A stretch of 36,751 nucleotides of DNA from JAIOPA01 sp964655175. GTDB lineage: Bacteria; Eisenbacteria; RBG-16-71-46. Positions within the stretch are counted from its first letter, which is position 1. Every line of letters starts with the position of its first letter. The notes beneath the pieces are model-generated. The model was not told where the DNA came from, did not search any database, and worked only from the letters and a program-made list of their open reading frames with translations. This document shows, in pieces, positions 15,299-24,487 of the stretch. A program made the translations under genes and the position numbers. Location: the NCBI GenBank assembly GCA_964655175.1, contig CAZZLY010000025.1, positions 1 to 36,751 of the forward strand, given 5' to 3'.

Positions 15299-18200
15299 AT
15301 GCTCAATCCCCTGCCGCGGTTCAAGCAGACGGCCTTCATGCCGGCCGCCCTGCTCGCCTTGCTCGCTTCGATCACGACGCTCCTGTCGCCCGTCCGCACC
15401 GCCCTCGCGCAGTCCGATGCGAGCACCGTGATGCGCGGCTTCCCCTCGATCGGCATGCGCGGTCTCCCGCGCACCACCGCCGACATCATGTTCGAGACGG
15501 ACATGGTCGGGGACCTGCCGCACGTCATGCAGGACAAGCCGGAGCACGACTTCAACGAGATCCGTGAGGGGATCAAGAACAACCCCGCCTCACCGGCCGT
15601 CGCATCGATCCCGGCGCGTGCGCCGCACGAACTCGTGCGCATGCCCGACAAGCAGGGGGGCGGCGCGTTCTCGCCGCAGACCGTCGGCGTGAACTTCACC
15701 GCCGCGACGCTGGCGACCACGGGTTCGTTCCCGCCGGACAACGACGGCGCCGTCGGTCCGACGCAGTACATCTGCGCGGTCAACGGCCGCATCATCTCGT
15801 TCAACAAGACCACGGGCGTGGCCGACGGTGTGCTCAACGCCACCACGAACGCGTTCTTCTCGACCGTGCGCAACGCGTCGGGTACGAGCGATCCGATGGT
15901 CCGCTACGACCGCCTGTCGAACCGCTGGTTCGTGTCGATCATCAACGTCTCGACGCCCAACCGCTGGTGCCTCGCGGTCAGCGATGCCGCCAGCAACGGC
16001 GTGATCTCGGCCACCACGGTGTGGACCTACTACTTCTTCGTGCCCGCGACGATCACGCCGGCGGTCTCGAACGGCACCACGTGCCTCACCGACTACCCGT
16101 CGCTGGGTGTCGACGAGGACGCCATCTACATGGCCGGTGACCAGTTCTGCGGCACGGGTCAGCCCTTCCAGCAGGTGGACGCGTTCGTCATCCGCAAGTC
16201 CTCGGTGCTGAGCGGCGGCCCGATCGTCGTGACCGCGTTCCGCGGCCTCATGACCGCCGCCGGTCCGGACGGCATCGCCGGCACCGCCGACGACTACCGC
16301 GGTCCGTTCGCGCCGCGCGGTGTGGACAATCAGGACCTCAACACGAACGAGGGCTACTTCATCGGTACCGACGGCAACTCGTACGGCACCCTGTGGATCC
16401 ACCGCGTCGCCGATCCGGCCGGCACGCCGACGCTGTCGGCGGGCTTCCCGCTCGTCTGCCCGACCACCGCGGGCCCGCGTCCGGTGCCGCACCCGGGCAA
16501 CACGGGTGGCTACTGGGGCCGCCTCGATCCGCTCGACGATCGTCCGTTCCACGCGATCATCCGCAACCAGCAGCTGTGGACCGCGCACAACATCGGCTGC
16601 GACAACACCGGTGTCTCGAACGGCGTCTATCTGAACGACACGCGCGTGGGGGCGCGCTGGTACCAGATCAACGTCCCGGTGACCACGGGTAATCCCAGCA
16701 TCGTCCAGGCCGGTACGGTGTTCACGGCCTCCGCGACCAACGACTCGACGTCGAAGAACTTCTTCATCCCGTCGATCAACGTCTCGGGTCAGGGCCACGC
16801 GGCGATGGGCTTCACGACCGCCGGTGAGCTCAACAACGCCAACGTCGGCTCGGTCGGCCGTCTCGCGAGCGACCCGCTCGGCACCATGCAGACCCCGGTC
16901 GCGGTCACGAGCAACGTCAACACGTACAACCCGACCAGCGATCCGGGCGGCGCCACCGCCGGTCGTCCGCGTCGTTGGGGTGATTACTCGATCACGTCGG
17001 TGGACCCGCTCGACGACATGAGCATGTGGACGGTCCAGGAGTTCTGTGACGCGAACAACTCGTACGGCGTGCGCGTCGCCAAGCTCGTTGCGCCGCCGCC
17101 GGCGACGCCGAGCGCGATGGCCGCCATCGTCGCCGCGCAGGCCTCGACCAGCGCCACCGTGACCGGTGTCTCGGCCTCGGGTTCGGGCTTCTTCGACCCG
17201 GGTCCCAACCTGCCGGCCCCGGCGCGTGCGTTCAACCACATCAGCGCCACCTGCACCGCGGGTTCGGCCACGGGCACGCCGCCCACGGTCAGCTCGGTGA
17301 GCTACACGAACCCGACCACGATCACGGTGACGTTCAACACCACCGCGGCGACGCCGAATCTGCCGGGTGAGTTCTACACGCTCAACGTGACGAACCCCGA
17401 CGGCCAGACCTCGTCGGCGGCCATCGTGAAGGTGAACGCGGCGATCGCGACGATCACCTCGTCGGCGGGGACGGGCGGCAGCATCAGCCCGCTCGGCGCG
17501 ACCAGCGTGACCTACGGCCAGAACCAGAGCTACACGATCACGGCGGATCCCTGCTACACGATCGCCGACGTGCTGGTGGACGGCGTCTCGGTCGGTGCGG
17601 TGGCGTCGTACACGTTCACCAACGTGACGGCGAACCACACGATCGCGGCCTCGTTCCTCGCGGGCCTCGGCAACCCGGTCACGGGTCTGTCGGTGCAGCA
17701 GATGAAGACGGGCAACTCGGGCTCGACCACCGGCATCAAGGTGCAGTACACGGCCCCGGTCGGCGCGGCCACCGTCGAGGTGTGGCGCAAGGGCTTCGGC
17801 GGCTACCCGCAGTACAGCGGCTCGGTGCCCTCGGCCCCGCTGGCCTATCCGCCGGTCGGCTGGACGCTGGCGAGCGGTGTGACCGCGAGCGGTGGCATCG
17901 ACGTGCCCGCGTCGCGTGACTACTACTACTACGTCGCCTACGGCCGCGACGCGTGCGGCAACGCCTCGCCGGTCTCGGCGGTGGCGGGCGGCGTGCTCGG
18001 CTACCACCTGGGCGACGTGAGCGACGGTGTCACGCCGGGCCAGGGTGACGCCACGGTCAACACGGCCGACGCCTCGCTGCTCGGCGCGCACTACGGTGCC
18101 TCGGGCGCGTCGCTGTCCGGCTACGAGTACCTCGACGTCGGTCCGACGGCGAACAACACGACCAACGGTCGTCCGACGCCGGACGGTGCGGTCAACTTCG

Positions 18201-18964
18201 AGGACCTGATCCTGTTCAGCCTCAACTACGCGCCCAAGGTCTCGGCGCCGGCGGCGGGCATCCGTCCCGCGGCGGCCGGTGCGACGGGCGAGGCGATCGC
18301 GTTCCGCGCGCCCGCCGTGGTCGAGGAGGGTGAGTCGTTCGAGGTGCCGCTGACGCTCACCGCGGGTGGCCGTCTGCAGGGTCTGTCGGTCGCGCTCGAC
18401 TGGGATCGCTCGGTCGTCGAGGTCGAGAGCGTGACGCCGGGCACCTTCGTCGCCTCGCAGGGCGGTGTGGTGCTGTCGTCGGGTGCGGGTCGCGTGGATG
18501 CGGCCCTGCTCGGACTCGGCGCGCAGGGTCTCGTCGGCGAGGGCACGCTCGCCACGGTCCGCTTCCGGGTCGTGGGCTCGGGCGATCCGCGCATCGCGGT
18601 GGCCCGCGTCATCGGCCGTGACGCCGACAACCACGACCTCGCGGTCGCGGTGCGCGGCACGGACGCGTTCGTGACGTCGGCGCCCACGCGCACCGACCTG
18701 TTCCCGGTCGTCCCCAACCCGACGCGCGGCAGCGCCGCGATCCGCTACAGCATGACGCAGCGCGGTCGCGTGCACGTGGCGCTGTTCTCGGTCGACGGTC
18801 GTCTGGTGAAGACGCTCGCCAAGGGCGTCCAGGACGCCGGCCAGTACCAGATCATGTGGGATGGCACCGACGCGCAGGGCACGTTGACCAAGCCCGGCAT
18901 GTACTACGTCCGATTCGAGACCGATGGCGTGCGTCGCTCGCGCGTCGTGTCGGTGAACCGATAG
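15299..18964 (+). CDS. Giant secreted protein: InlB-like repeat, dockerin- and cohesin-like domains, FlgD/Por-type tail
   Basis: 1221 residues. The ATG at 15299 has GAGG 7 nt upstream. A signal peptide (MLNPLPRFKQ, hydrophobic core, likely cut after ALA before QSDAS) directs export. The large N-terminal region, with FPPDNDGAVGPTQY, SDPMVRYDRLSNRWFVS and RWGDYSITSVDPLDD, matches the next gene. Then come one divergent InlB B-repeat (about 719-785), a fibronectin III-like stretch (789-898), a dockerin-like pair (902-980; GDATVNTADASLLGAHYG and PDGAVNFEDLILFSLNY), a cohesin-like beta domain (about 998-1120), and a C-terminal FlgD-Ig/Por tail (VVPNPTRGSAAIRYSM to GMYYVRF). Such tails serve as sorting or anchoring signals in FCB bacteria. 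It is likely a cell-surface or released protein; its ligand is unknown. Confidence 0.85.
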   Translation: MLNPLPRFKQTAFMPAALLALLASITTLLSPVRTALAQSDASTVMRGFPSIGMRGLPRTTADIMFETDMVGDLPHVMQDKPEHDFNEIREGIKNNPASPAVASIPARAPHELVRMPDKQGGGAFSPQTVGVNFTAATLATTGSFPPDNDGAVGPTQYICAVNGRIISFNKTTGVADGVLNATTNAFFSTVRNASGTSDPMVRYDRLSNRWFVSIINVSTPNRWCLAVSDAASNGVISATTVWTYYFFVPATITPAVSNGTTCLTDYPSLGVDEDAIYMAGDQFCGTGQPFQQVDAFVIRKSSVLSGGPIVVTAFRGLMTAAGPDGIAGTADDYRGPFAPRGVDNQDLNTNEGYFIGTDGNSYGTLWIHRVADPAGTPTLSAGFPLVCPTTAGPRPVPHPGNTGGYWGRLDPLDDRPFHAIIRNQQLWTAHNIGCDNTGVSNGVYLNDTRVGARWYQINVPVTTGNPSIVQAGTVFTASATNDSTSKNFFIPSINVSGQGHAAMGFTTAGELNNANVGSVGRLASDPLGTMQTPVAVTSNVNTYNPTSDPGGATAGRPRRWGDYSITSVDPLDDMSMWTVQEFCDANNSYGVRVAKLVAPPPATPSAMAAIVAAQASTSATVTGVSASGSGFFDPGPNLPAPARAFNHISATCTAGSATGTPPTVSSVSYTNPTTITVTFNTTAATPNLPGEFYTLNVTNPDGQTSSAAIVKVNAAIATITSSAGTGGSISPLGATSVTYGQNQSYTITADPCYTIADVLVDGVSVGAVASYTFTNVTANHTIAASFLAGLGNPVTGLSVQQMKTGNSGSTTGIKVQYTAPVGAATVEVWRKGFGGYPQYSGSVPSAPLAYPPVGWTLASGVTASGGIDVPASRDYYYYVAYGRDACGNASPVSAVAGGVLGYHLGDVSDGVTPGQGDATVNTADASLLGAHYGASGASLSGYEYLDVGPTANNTTNGRPTPDGAVNFEDLILFSLNYAPKVSAPAAGIRPAAAGATGEAIAFRAPAVVEEGESFEVPLTLTAGGRLQGLSVALDWDRSVVEVESVTPGTFVASQGGVVLSSGAGRVDAALLGLGAQGLVGEGTLATVRFRVVGSGDPRIAVARVIGRDADNHDLAVAVRGTDAFVTSAPTRTDLFPVVPNPTRGSAAIRYSMTQRGRVHVALFSVDGRLVKTLAKGVQDAGQYQIMWDGTDAQGTLTKPGMYYVRFETDGVRRSRVVSVNR

Positions 18965-19081
18965 GAGGCCGCCGTGACGAACCCCATGCGCTTCCTCTCG
19001 AACCCGGACCGCACCGGTCGCCGACCGGCCCCCCAGCATGACTTGAGCGGCGCTCGCCCCCGCGGCGCCCAGGAGGTCTCG

Positions 19082-22000
19082 ATGTCGTTCCACTCGATGT
19101 TCCGCAACCTGTGCCTGACGCTCGGCCTCGTGGCGCTCGCCGCCACGAGCGCGGTGGCGGCCGGCCCCAAGCTCGACAAGCGGGTCATCCCGGTCGGCTC
19201 GGAGCAGGGTCTCACCGTGAGCGGCGAGACCGTGCGTCTCACCAGCTCCGCGGTCGTCAACTTCAGCGAGCTCGCCCGCATGGAGAAGCTGGGTTTCGGC
19301 GTGAAGGTGCCGGATCGCCAGCGTCACATGATGGAGGAGGACGAGCGTGAACTGAACGAGTACGGCCTCGAGCCGGGCGCCGGCATGATCGGGGCCCCGG
19401 CGCCGATCCTCGAGCGTCCGTTCGCGCCGATCCAGCCCAACGTCGCCTCGCCGACCCCGGTGCAGGGCTTCCAGGGCCTCGACGACATCGCGATGGTGGA
19501 CTCGCTCTACATCATCATCCCGCCGGATCTGGGCGGCGCCGTCGGCCCGACCAAGGTCATGTCGTCGCACAACAACAACTACCGGATCTTCGACAAGGCC
19601 ACGGGGACGGTGCTGAGCACCGTCGGCACCGCGACCTTCTGGGCACCGGTCGTCGCGGTCGCCGAGCGTGCGAGCCTCACGGACCCGCGCACGATGTACG
19701 ACCCGTACAACAACCGCTGGATCGCGGTCATGCAGACCGTGACCACGGGCGCCGGCAAGCTGCTCATCGGTGTCTCGCAGACGAGCGACCCGAGTGGTTC
19801 GTGGTACCTGTACAACTTCAACACCGCGTTCACGGTCGACTTCCCGAACGTCGGCTTCAACAAGAACTGGATCGCGATCAACATCAACCGCTACAGCAAC
19901 GCGGGCGCGTTCCAGCGCGGTCTCATGTTCGTCGTGAGCTCGCCGGCCGCCATGGCGGGCACGCTCACCGCCGGCACCACGTTCACGGCCACGGCCGGCA
20001 CGGGCTTCTGTGCCGCGCCGGCGTTGACGTACTCGGCGACGCAGGAGTCGCTGTTCGTCGTCACGCACCTGAGCTCGACCGCGGCGACCTATCAGGTCGG
20101 TGCCATCACCGGCACCCCCACGGTTCCGGTCTACACCGCGAGCATCAGCGGCACGCTGACCCGTCCGGGTGGTGCGTGGGTGCAGCCGAGCGGTAACCAG
20201 CAGCCGCAGGCCGCGCCGCTCGCCGGTGCGAGCGCCTGTGGCGCCACGCCGTGTCCCATCGAGTCGCAGGACTCGCAGATCCGCACGTACCCGGTCTACC
20301 GTCCGTCGGCCACCGAGGGCGGCCATCTCTACTACGCCCAGACGATCAACCTGCCGTCGACCGGCTTCACCCACACCGCGATCCAGTGGACCAAGCTGCG
20401 CACGGGCGTGTCGTTCGGTTCGTTCTCGGACGGTGGTCGCATCGAGGACGCCACCGCGACTTCGACCAACGGCGGCAAGTTCTACGACAACGGCAGCATC
20501 GGCGTGAACTCGATCGGCGACATCCTGGTCGGCTTCACGCAGTTCAGCTCGGGCGCCTATCCGTCGGCGGCGTACGCCTACCACGATCACAACGACGCGG
20601 CCGGCACGATGCGCGATCCCATCGTGACCAAGGCGGGCGAGGACTACTATCACAAGACCTTCAGCACGGCGACGGGTCGTAACCGCTGGGGTGACTACGG
20701 CACGGTGCAGGTCGATCCGTCCGACGATCTCTCCATCTGGTCGCTGCAGGAGTACGCGAAGGCGCGCACCGCGACGGCCGACGACGGCAACACCGGCGCG
20801 AACTCGAGCCGCTGGAGCTCGTGGTGGGCCAAGATGTCGCCCGGCAGTTACTTCACGATCACGGCCTCGGCCGGCACGGGCGGTTCGATCAGCCCGAGCG
20901 GTGGTGTGAGCGTGGCGGCGGGTGGCAACCAGTCCTTCACGATCACCACGAACAGCTGCTACACGCTCAACAACGTGCTCGTGGACGGTGTGGCGCAGGG
21001 CCCCATCACCAGCTACACGTTCACGAACGTGCAGGCGAACCACACGATCGCGGCGCAGTTCACGCTCAACACGTTCGCGATCGTCGCCTCGTCGGGCGCC
21101 AACGGCACGGTGACCCCGGCCGGTTCGACGGACGTGAACTGCGGCCAGAACCTGCTGTTCGCGATCACGCCGGCGAGCTGCTACCACGTCGCCGACGTCC
21201 TCGTGGACGGCGCGTCGGTCGGTGCGGTGACGAGTTATCAGTTCACGAACGTCCAGGCGGCGCACACGATCAGCGCCACGTTCGCGGCGAACCTGCCCAG
21301 CACGATCACGGTCTCGGCCGGGGCGAACGGTTCGGCGAGCCCGCTGGGGGCGAACGCGGTCAACTGCGGTGACTCGCTCGTCGTGACGATCGCGGCGAAC
21401 CCGTGCTACCGCATCGCGGGCGTGCTCGTGGATGGTGTGTCGCAGGGCGCCATCTCGAGCTACACGTTCCGCAACGTGAACGCGAACCACACCCTCGTGG
21501 CCTCGTTCGCGATCAACACCTACACGATCACCGCGTCGGCGGGGGCCAACGGCGCCATCGCGCCGAGCGGCTCGGCGACGCTCAACTGCGGTGCGAGCGC
21601 CACCTACACGATCTCGCCCAACGTGGGCTTCTACACGTCGAGCCTGCTCGTGGACGGCGCCCCGGTGACGCCGGCGCCCAGCTACACGTTCACCAACCTG
21701 CAGGCGAACCACACGATCGCGGCCGCGTTCTCGCCGGACACGTCCACGGTCTCGGCGGGTTCGAGCGCCGTCATCGTGAGCCCGGCGCATCCGAACGTCA
21801 CGATCCCGATCAACATCCATCGCCTGAGCAACGCGCCGCTGCTCGGCTTCAGCGTCACGCTGCAGCTGTCGCCGGGCGTCACGCTCAACTACGGCCAGAG
21901 CGGCCTGTTCCTGGGCAACGTCGGCGCGATGCTGTTCAACTCCATCAACAACGGCGGCGGGTCGTACACCTTCGACGGGGCGTTGACGGAGAACTGCGGC

Positions 22001-22765
22001 GCCACGGCGCTGGACGGCGATCTGTTCTCGCTCAACCTGTCGAGCGCGCTCGCGAGCGGCACCGGCACCGTCACGATCCTGTCGGCGAAGCTGCGCAACT
22101 GCGACAACGTGGCGCAGAACGTGGCGGCCGGTGCGGCGGGTTCGTTCGCCATCGACAACCAGGGTCCGTCGATCACGGTCAATGCACCGGCCGGTGGCGA
22201 GGTGTTCCCGGTCGGTTCGAGCCAGGCGTTCAACTGGTCGGTCAGCGACGACCACGACGTCTCGAGCGTTCAGGTGCTGCTCTCGCGCAACGGCGCGACG
22301 GGCACGTTCCAGTCGCTCGCGACGCTCACCAAGGGCGTCGATCCGCTCACCGCGTTCAACTGGACGGTGACGGGTCCGAACACGTCGGACGCGTTCCTCA
22401 AGGTCACCGCGAGCGACAGCCTCGGGAACTCGGCCTCGGCGCTGAGCGCTTCGGCGTTCACGATCGGCGCCACGTCGGGCGTCGAGGGGGGTCCGGTCAC
22501 GGAGTTCGCGCTCTCGCCGGTCGTCCCGAACCCGTCGAAGGGTCGCGCGCAGCTCACGTTCGCGCTGCCGCGTGAGTCGCAGGTCCACGTCGGCATCGTC
22601 GACCTCCAGGGTCGCGAGGTCCTGACGCTGGCGGACGGCGTCTACGGCGCCGGTCGTCACACCGCGCAGCTCACCACCCAGAACGCGCTCTCGCCGGGTC
22701 TGTACTTCGTCCGCATGAGCGTGCCGGGCAAGACGCTGACGACGCGGTTCATGCAGATGAAGTAG
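19082..22765 (+). CDS. Giant secreted protein with four InlB-like repeats, paralogue of the preceding gene
   Basis: 1227 residues. The ATG at 19082 has AGGAGG 5 nt upstream and opens a clean signal peptide (MSFHSMFRNLCLTLGLVALA, cut after AVAA). A GTG at 18974 also has AGGAGG 5 nt upstream and would add 36 residues before the signal; I consider it less likely. The N-terminal region shares IPPDLGGAVGPT, DPRTMYDPYNNRWIAV and RWGDYGTVQVDPSDD with the upstream protein, so the two are tandem paralogues. Four divergent InlB B-repeats follow (591-665, 666-741, 742-814, 815-883), then a cohesin-like domain (about 889-1027), an Ig-like domain (1030-1135) and a FlgD/Por-type tail (VVPNPSKGRAQLTFALP to GLYFVRMS). 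Likely exported and displayed. The gap to the upstream gene is 117 nt, so co-transcription is likely. Confidence 0.85.
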   Translation: MSFHSMFRNLCLTLGLVALAATSAVAAGPKLDKRVIPVGSEQGLTVSGETVRLTSSAVVNFSELARMEKLGFGVKVPDRQRHMMEEDERELNEYGLEPGAGMIGAPAPILERPFAPIQPNVASPTPVQGFQGLDDIAMVDSLYIIIPPDLGGAVGPTKVMSSHNNNYRIFDKATGTVLSTVGTATFWAPVVAVAERASLTDPRTMYDPYNNRWIAVMQTVTTGAGKLLIGVSQTSDPSGSWYLYNFNTAFTVDFPNVGFNKNWIAININRYSNAGAFQRGLMFVVSSPAAMAGTLTAGTTFTATAGTGFCAAPALTYSATQESLFVVTHLSSTAATYQVGAITGTPTVPVYTASISGTLTRPGGAWVQPSGNQQPQAAPLAGASACGATPCPIESQDSQIRTYPVYRPSATEGGHLYYAQTINLPSTGFTHTAIQWTKLRTGVSFGSFSDGGRIEDATATSTNGGKFYDNGSIGVNSIGDILVGFTQFSSGAYPSAAYAYHDHNDAAGTMRDPIVTKAGEDYYHKTFSTATGRNRWGDYGTVQVDPSDDLSIWSLQEYAKARTATADDGNTGANSSRWSSWWAKMSPGSYFTITASAGTGGSISPSGGVSVAAGGNQSFTITTNSCYTLNNVLVDGVAQGPITSYTFTNVQANHTIAAQFTLNTFAIVASSGANGTVTPAGSTDVNCGQNLLFAITPASCYHVADVLVDGASVGAVTSYQFTNVQAAHTISATFAANLPSTITVSAGANGSASPLGANAVNCGDSLVVTIAANPCYRIAGVLVDGVSQGAISSYTFRNVNANHTLVASFAINTYTITASAGANGAIAPSGSATLNCGASATYTISPNVGFYTSSLLVDGAPVTPAPSYTFTNLQANHTIAAAFSPDTSTVSAGSSAVIVSPAHPNVTIPINIHRLSNAPLLGFSVTLQLSPGVTLNYGQSGLFLGNVGAMLFNSINNGGGSYTFDGALTENCGATALDGDLFSLNLSSALASGTGTVTILSAKLRNCDNVAQNVAAGAAGSFAIDNQGPSITVNAPAGGEVFPVGSSQAFNWSVSDDHDVSSVQVLLSRNGATGTFQSLATLTKGVDPLTAFNWTVTGPNTSDAFLKVTASDSLGNSASALSASAFTIGATSGVEGGPVTEFALSPVVPNPSKGRAQLTFALPRESQVHVGIVDLQGREVLTLADGVYGAGRHTAQLTTQNALSPGLYFVRMSVPGKTLTTRFMQMK
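20852..21733 (+). repeat. Four tandem divergent InlB B-type repeats in the second secreted protein
   Basis: Units begin at 20852, 21077, 21305 and 21524 (75, 76, 73 and about 70 codons). Each has the pattern TxxAxxGxNGxxxPxG, a central NVLVDG-like turn and a terminal SYTFTNVQANHTIAA strand. The DNA is diverged, so this is an old protein-level duplication rather than a recent DNA repeat. Confidence 0.85.
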
Positions 22766-22791
22766 TCCTCGACCTCGAGGACGGTCTCACG

Positions 22792-22826
22792 AGGACCCCG
22801 GCGAGCCCCGCGCTCGCCGGGGTCCT
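22792..22826 (+). terminator. 15-bp perfect hairpin after the secreted-protein pair
   Basis: AGGACCCCGGCGAGC (22792-22806) pairs perfectly with 22812-22826 around CCCGC. TCGCGTCC follows, with no U-tract. It is 26 nt after the stop. Confidence 0.7.
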
Positions 22827-22865
22827 TCGCGTCCGGGGGGGGCGGCCGTGGCCCGGGGTCGGTCC

Positions 22866-22895
22866 TTGACCCTGCGGGCGCACCGGGCGCACTCT
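22866..22895 (+). promoter_or_regulatory. Candidate promoter of the metal-uptake locus
   Basis: TTGACC (22866-22871), 18 nt, CACTCT (22890-22895). A direct repeat GGGCGCAC (22876-22883 and 22885-22892) overlaps the spacer and -10 and could be an operator. With this promoter the ATG at 22906 would be almost leaderless. Confidence 0.35.
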
Positions 22896-22896
22896 C

Positions 22897-23226
22897 ATGC
22901 GCGACATGCGTCTCCTGCACGGATTCCTGCGTCACGGCCGCGCGCTCGCCGCGCTGATCCTCCTCGCCACGCTCGTGGTGGGTGAGGTCGCCGACGCGCG
23001 CCATCATCTGGCGGAGTCCGGCTGCGCCTCCGAGCACACGGAGGGACCGCGCCGCGACGACTGCTGTGCGTGCACGAGCCTGCACGTCGCCCCTCTGGCG
23101 ACCCCCGGGCTCGTGCTCGTGGCGCCGCTCGTCGTCGAGACGCGACTCGCCTCGGGGCGGGTCGTGCGCCACGACGTGTTCGTGGCGGTCGGTCCCGACG
23201 CACCACGAGGTCCTCCGGTCGTGTGA
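22897..23226 (+). CDS. Small exported Cys/His protein at the head of the metal locus
   Basis: 109 residues, not recognised as a named family. A hydrophobic stretch near residues 16-30 (ALAALILLATLVVGEVADA) looks like a signal peptide or membrane anchor. It is followed by a compact metal-binding-like cluster: HHLAESGCASEHTEG, then DDCCACTSLH. Ending just before an outer-membrane barrel and a metal-binding protein gene suggests a periplasmic metal chaperone or sensor; that is inference only. ATG codons at 22897 and 22906 are both possible and neither has a good Shine-Dalgarno. It is short and its coding status is less sure than that of its neighbours. Confidence 0.55.
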   Translation: MRDMRLLHGFLRHGRALAALILLATLVVGEVADARHHLAESGCASEHTEGPRRDDCCACTSLHVAPLATPGLVLVAPLVVETRLASGRVVRHDVFVAVGPDAPRGPPVV

Positions 23227-23335
23227 TTCCTCGTGGTCCCTCGCGGGCCACGTCTCGACCGTGACCGTTCCCGCGCCCTCGCGCGCGATCGCCCCGGACG
23301 CGCCTCGAAACGGCGCCCCGACCCGGAGAACCTCC

Positions 23336-24478
23336 ATGCCTCGTCGTGTCCTGTTGCCGTGCCTCCTCGCGGTCGGTGTGCTGCTCGCGCCGCCTACGCA
23401 CGCGGGGGTGACGAACCCCGACCTGTCCATCATCGGCCAGCCCTCGATTCGCTGGACCGACGCGGTGGGCGACCCCGCGCGTCGCCGCCCCGTGTTCGAC
23501 GTGGGCGAGACCGAGGTCATTCTGGACGCCGCGCTCAATCCGTACGCGCACGGCACGTTCACGCTCGCGTTCGCCGACGGCGAGGCGGTGGTGGAGGAGG
23601 GCTACTTCGTGCTGCAGCGCGGCCTGCCCGGCGGGCTGCAGCTCAAGGGCGGTAAGTACCGCGTGGGCTTCGGCAAGCTCAATCCGACGCATCCGCACGC
23701 GCAGCCGTTCGCCGAGCGCTTCGGAGTGCTCGGGGCGTACCTGCCCGGCGACGAGGGCTTCAACGAGACGGGCGTCGATCTGTCGTGGCGCGTGCCCGTG
23801 CCCGGGGACTGGGCGGTGACTGCGAACGCCGATCTGTTGCAGGGCGATTCGTTCCGCCGTGCGCGTGTCGCGACCGCGGCACCCGACGATCCGCTCGTGC
23901 TGGATCCCACCTCGGATGAACGCGCCGCCGAACCGCGCACCGCGTGGCTCGGGCGGCTGTCGGCGTTCGCCCCGATCGGCGACCGCTCGGGTCTGGAGCT
24001 CGGCGCGACGATGACCGAGGGCACGAACCACGTCGCGGCCGCCGCGCGTACGCGCGTGCTGGGCGCCGACGCCAAGCTCAAGTGGTGGACGAGCGAGAAC
24101 GCGTACCTGCTCGTGCAGGGCGAGCTCCTGCACCTCGATCGCGACGATGCGGACTGGACGAGCGGCGTGGGCTACACGCGCACCCCGGTGCGCGCCACGG
24201 GCGGCTACCTGTTCGCGGATTACAACTGGGCGCAGCGTTACGACGTCGGGGCCACCTTCGAGCGCTACGCGGATCCCGCCGCTGCCGGCGCGCACGCCTC
24301 CTCGGTGGGCGCGTTCGCCGGGCTCGCGCTCATGGAGGAGACCACGGTGTTCCGGCTCGACTGGCGGCGCGTGCAGCCCGCGCGTGAGCCTGCGGCGCTC
24401 GCCGATCCCGACCCCGTGCAGCAGATCACGCTGCGCGTCATCTTCTCGATGGGGCCGCACAAGGCCCACCAGTTCTAG
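23336..24478 (+). CDS. Outer-membrane beta-barrel protein of the metal-uptake locus
   Basis: 380 residues. A signal peptide (MPRRVLLPCLLAVGVLLAPP, cut after HAG or THA) is followed by alternating-residue beta strands: GTFTLAFADGE, YFVLQRGLPGGLQLKGGKYRVGFGKLN, HPHAQPFAERFGV, AKLKWWTSENAYLLVQGELLHL and a final TLRVIFSMG strand before a C-terminal Phe. This matches barrel proteins often encoded next to ZnuA-type genes and annotated as zinc-regulated outer-membrane proteins. No TonB plug domain is visible, so it may be a porin-like channel. GGAG lies 7 nt before the ATG. The next gene starts 9 nt after its stop. Confidence 0.7.
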   Translation: MPRRVLLPCLLAVGVLLAPPTHAGVTNPDLSIIGQPSIRWTDAVGDPARRRPVFDVGETEVILDAALNPYAHGTFTLAFADGEAVVEEGYFVLQRGLPGGLQLKGGKYRVGFGKLNPTHPHAQPFAERFGVLGAYLPGDEGFNETGVDLSWRVPVPGDWAVTANADLLQGDSFRRARVATAAPDDPLVLDPTSDERAAEPRTAWLGRLSAFAPIGDRSGLELGATMTEGTNHVAAAARTRVLGADAKLKWWTSENAYLLVQGELLHLDRDDADWTSGVGYTRTPVRATGGYLFADYNWAQRYDVGATFERYADPAAAGAHASSVGAFAGLALMEETTVFRLDWRRVQPAREPAALADPDPVQQITLRVIFSMGPHKAHQF

Positions 24479-24487
24479 GAGGCGGTC

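Noticed and set aside
15590..22660. A stop-free antisense frame of more than 2300 codons opposite the two secreted proteins
   Set aside because: It is Arg/Asp/Val/Gly-rich without domains and lies exactly opposite real genes. GC-biased third codon positions remove stops from the complementary frame.
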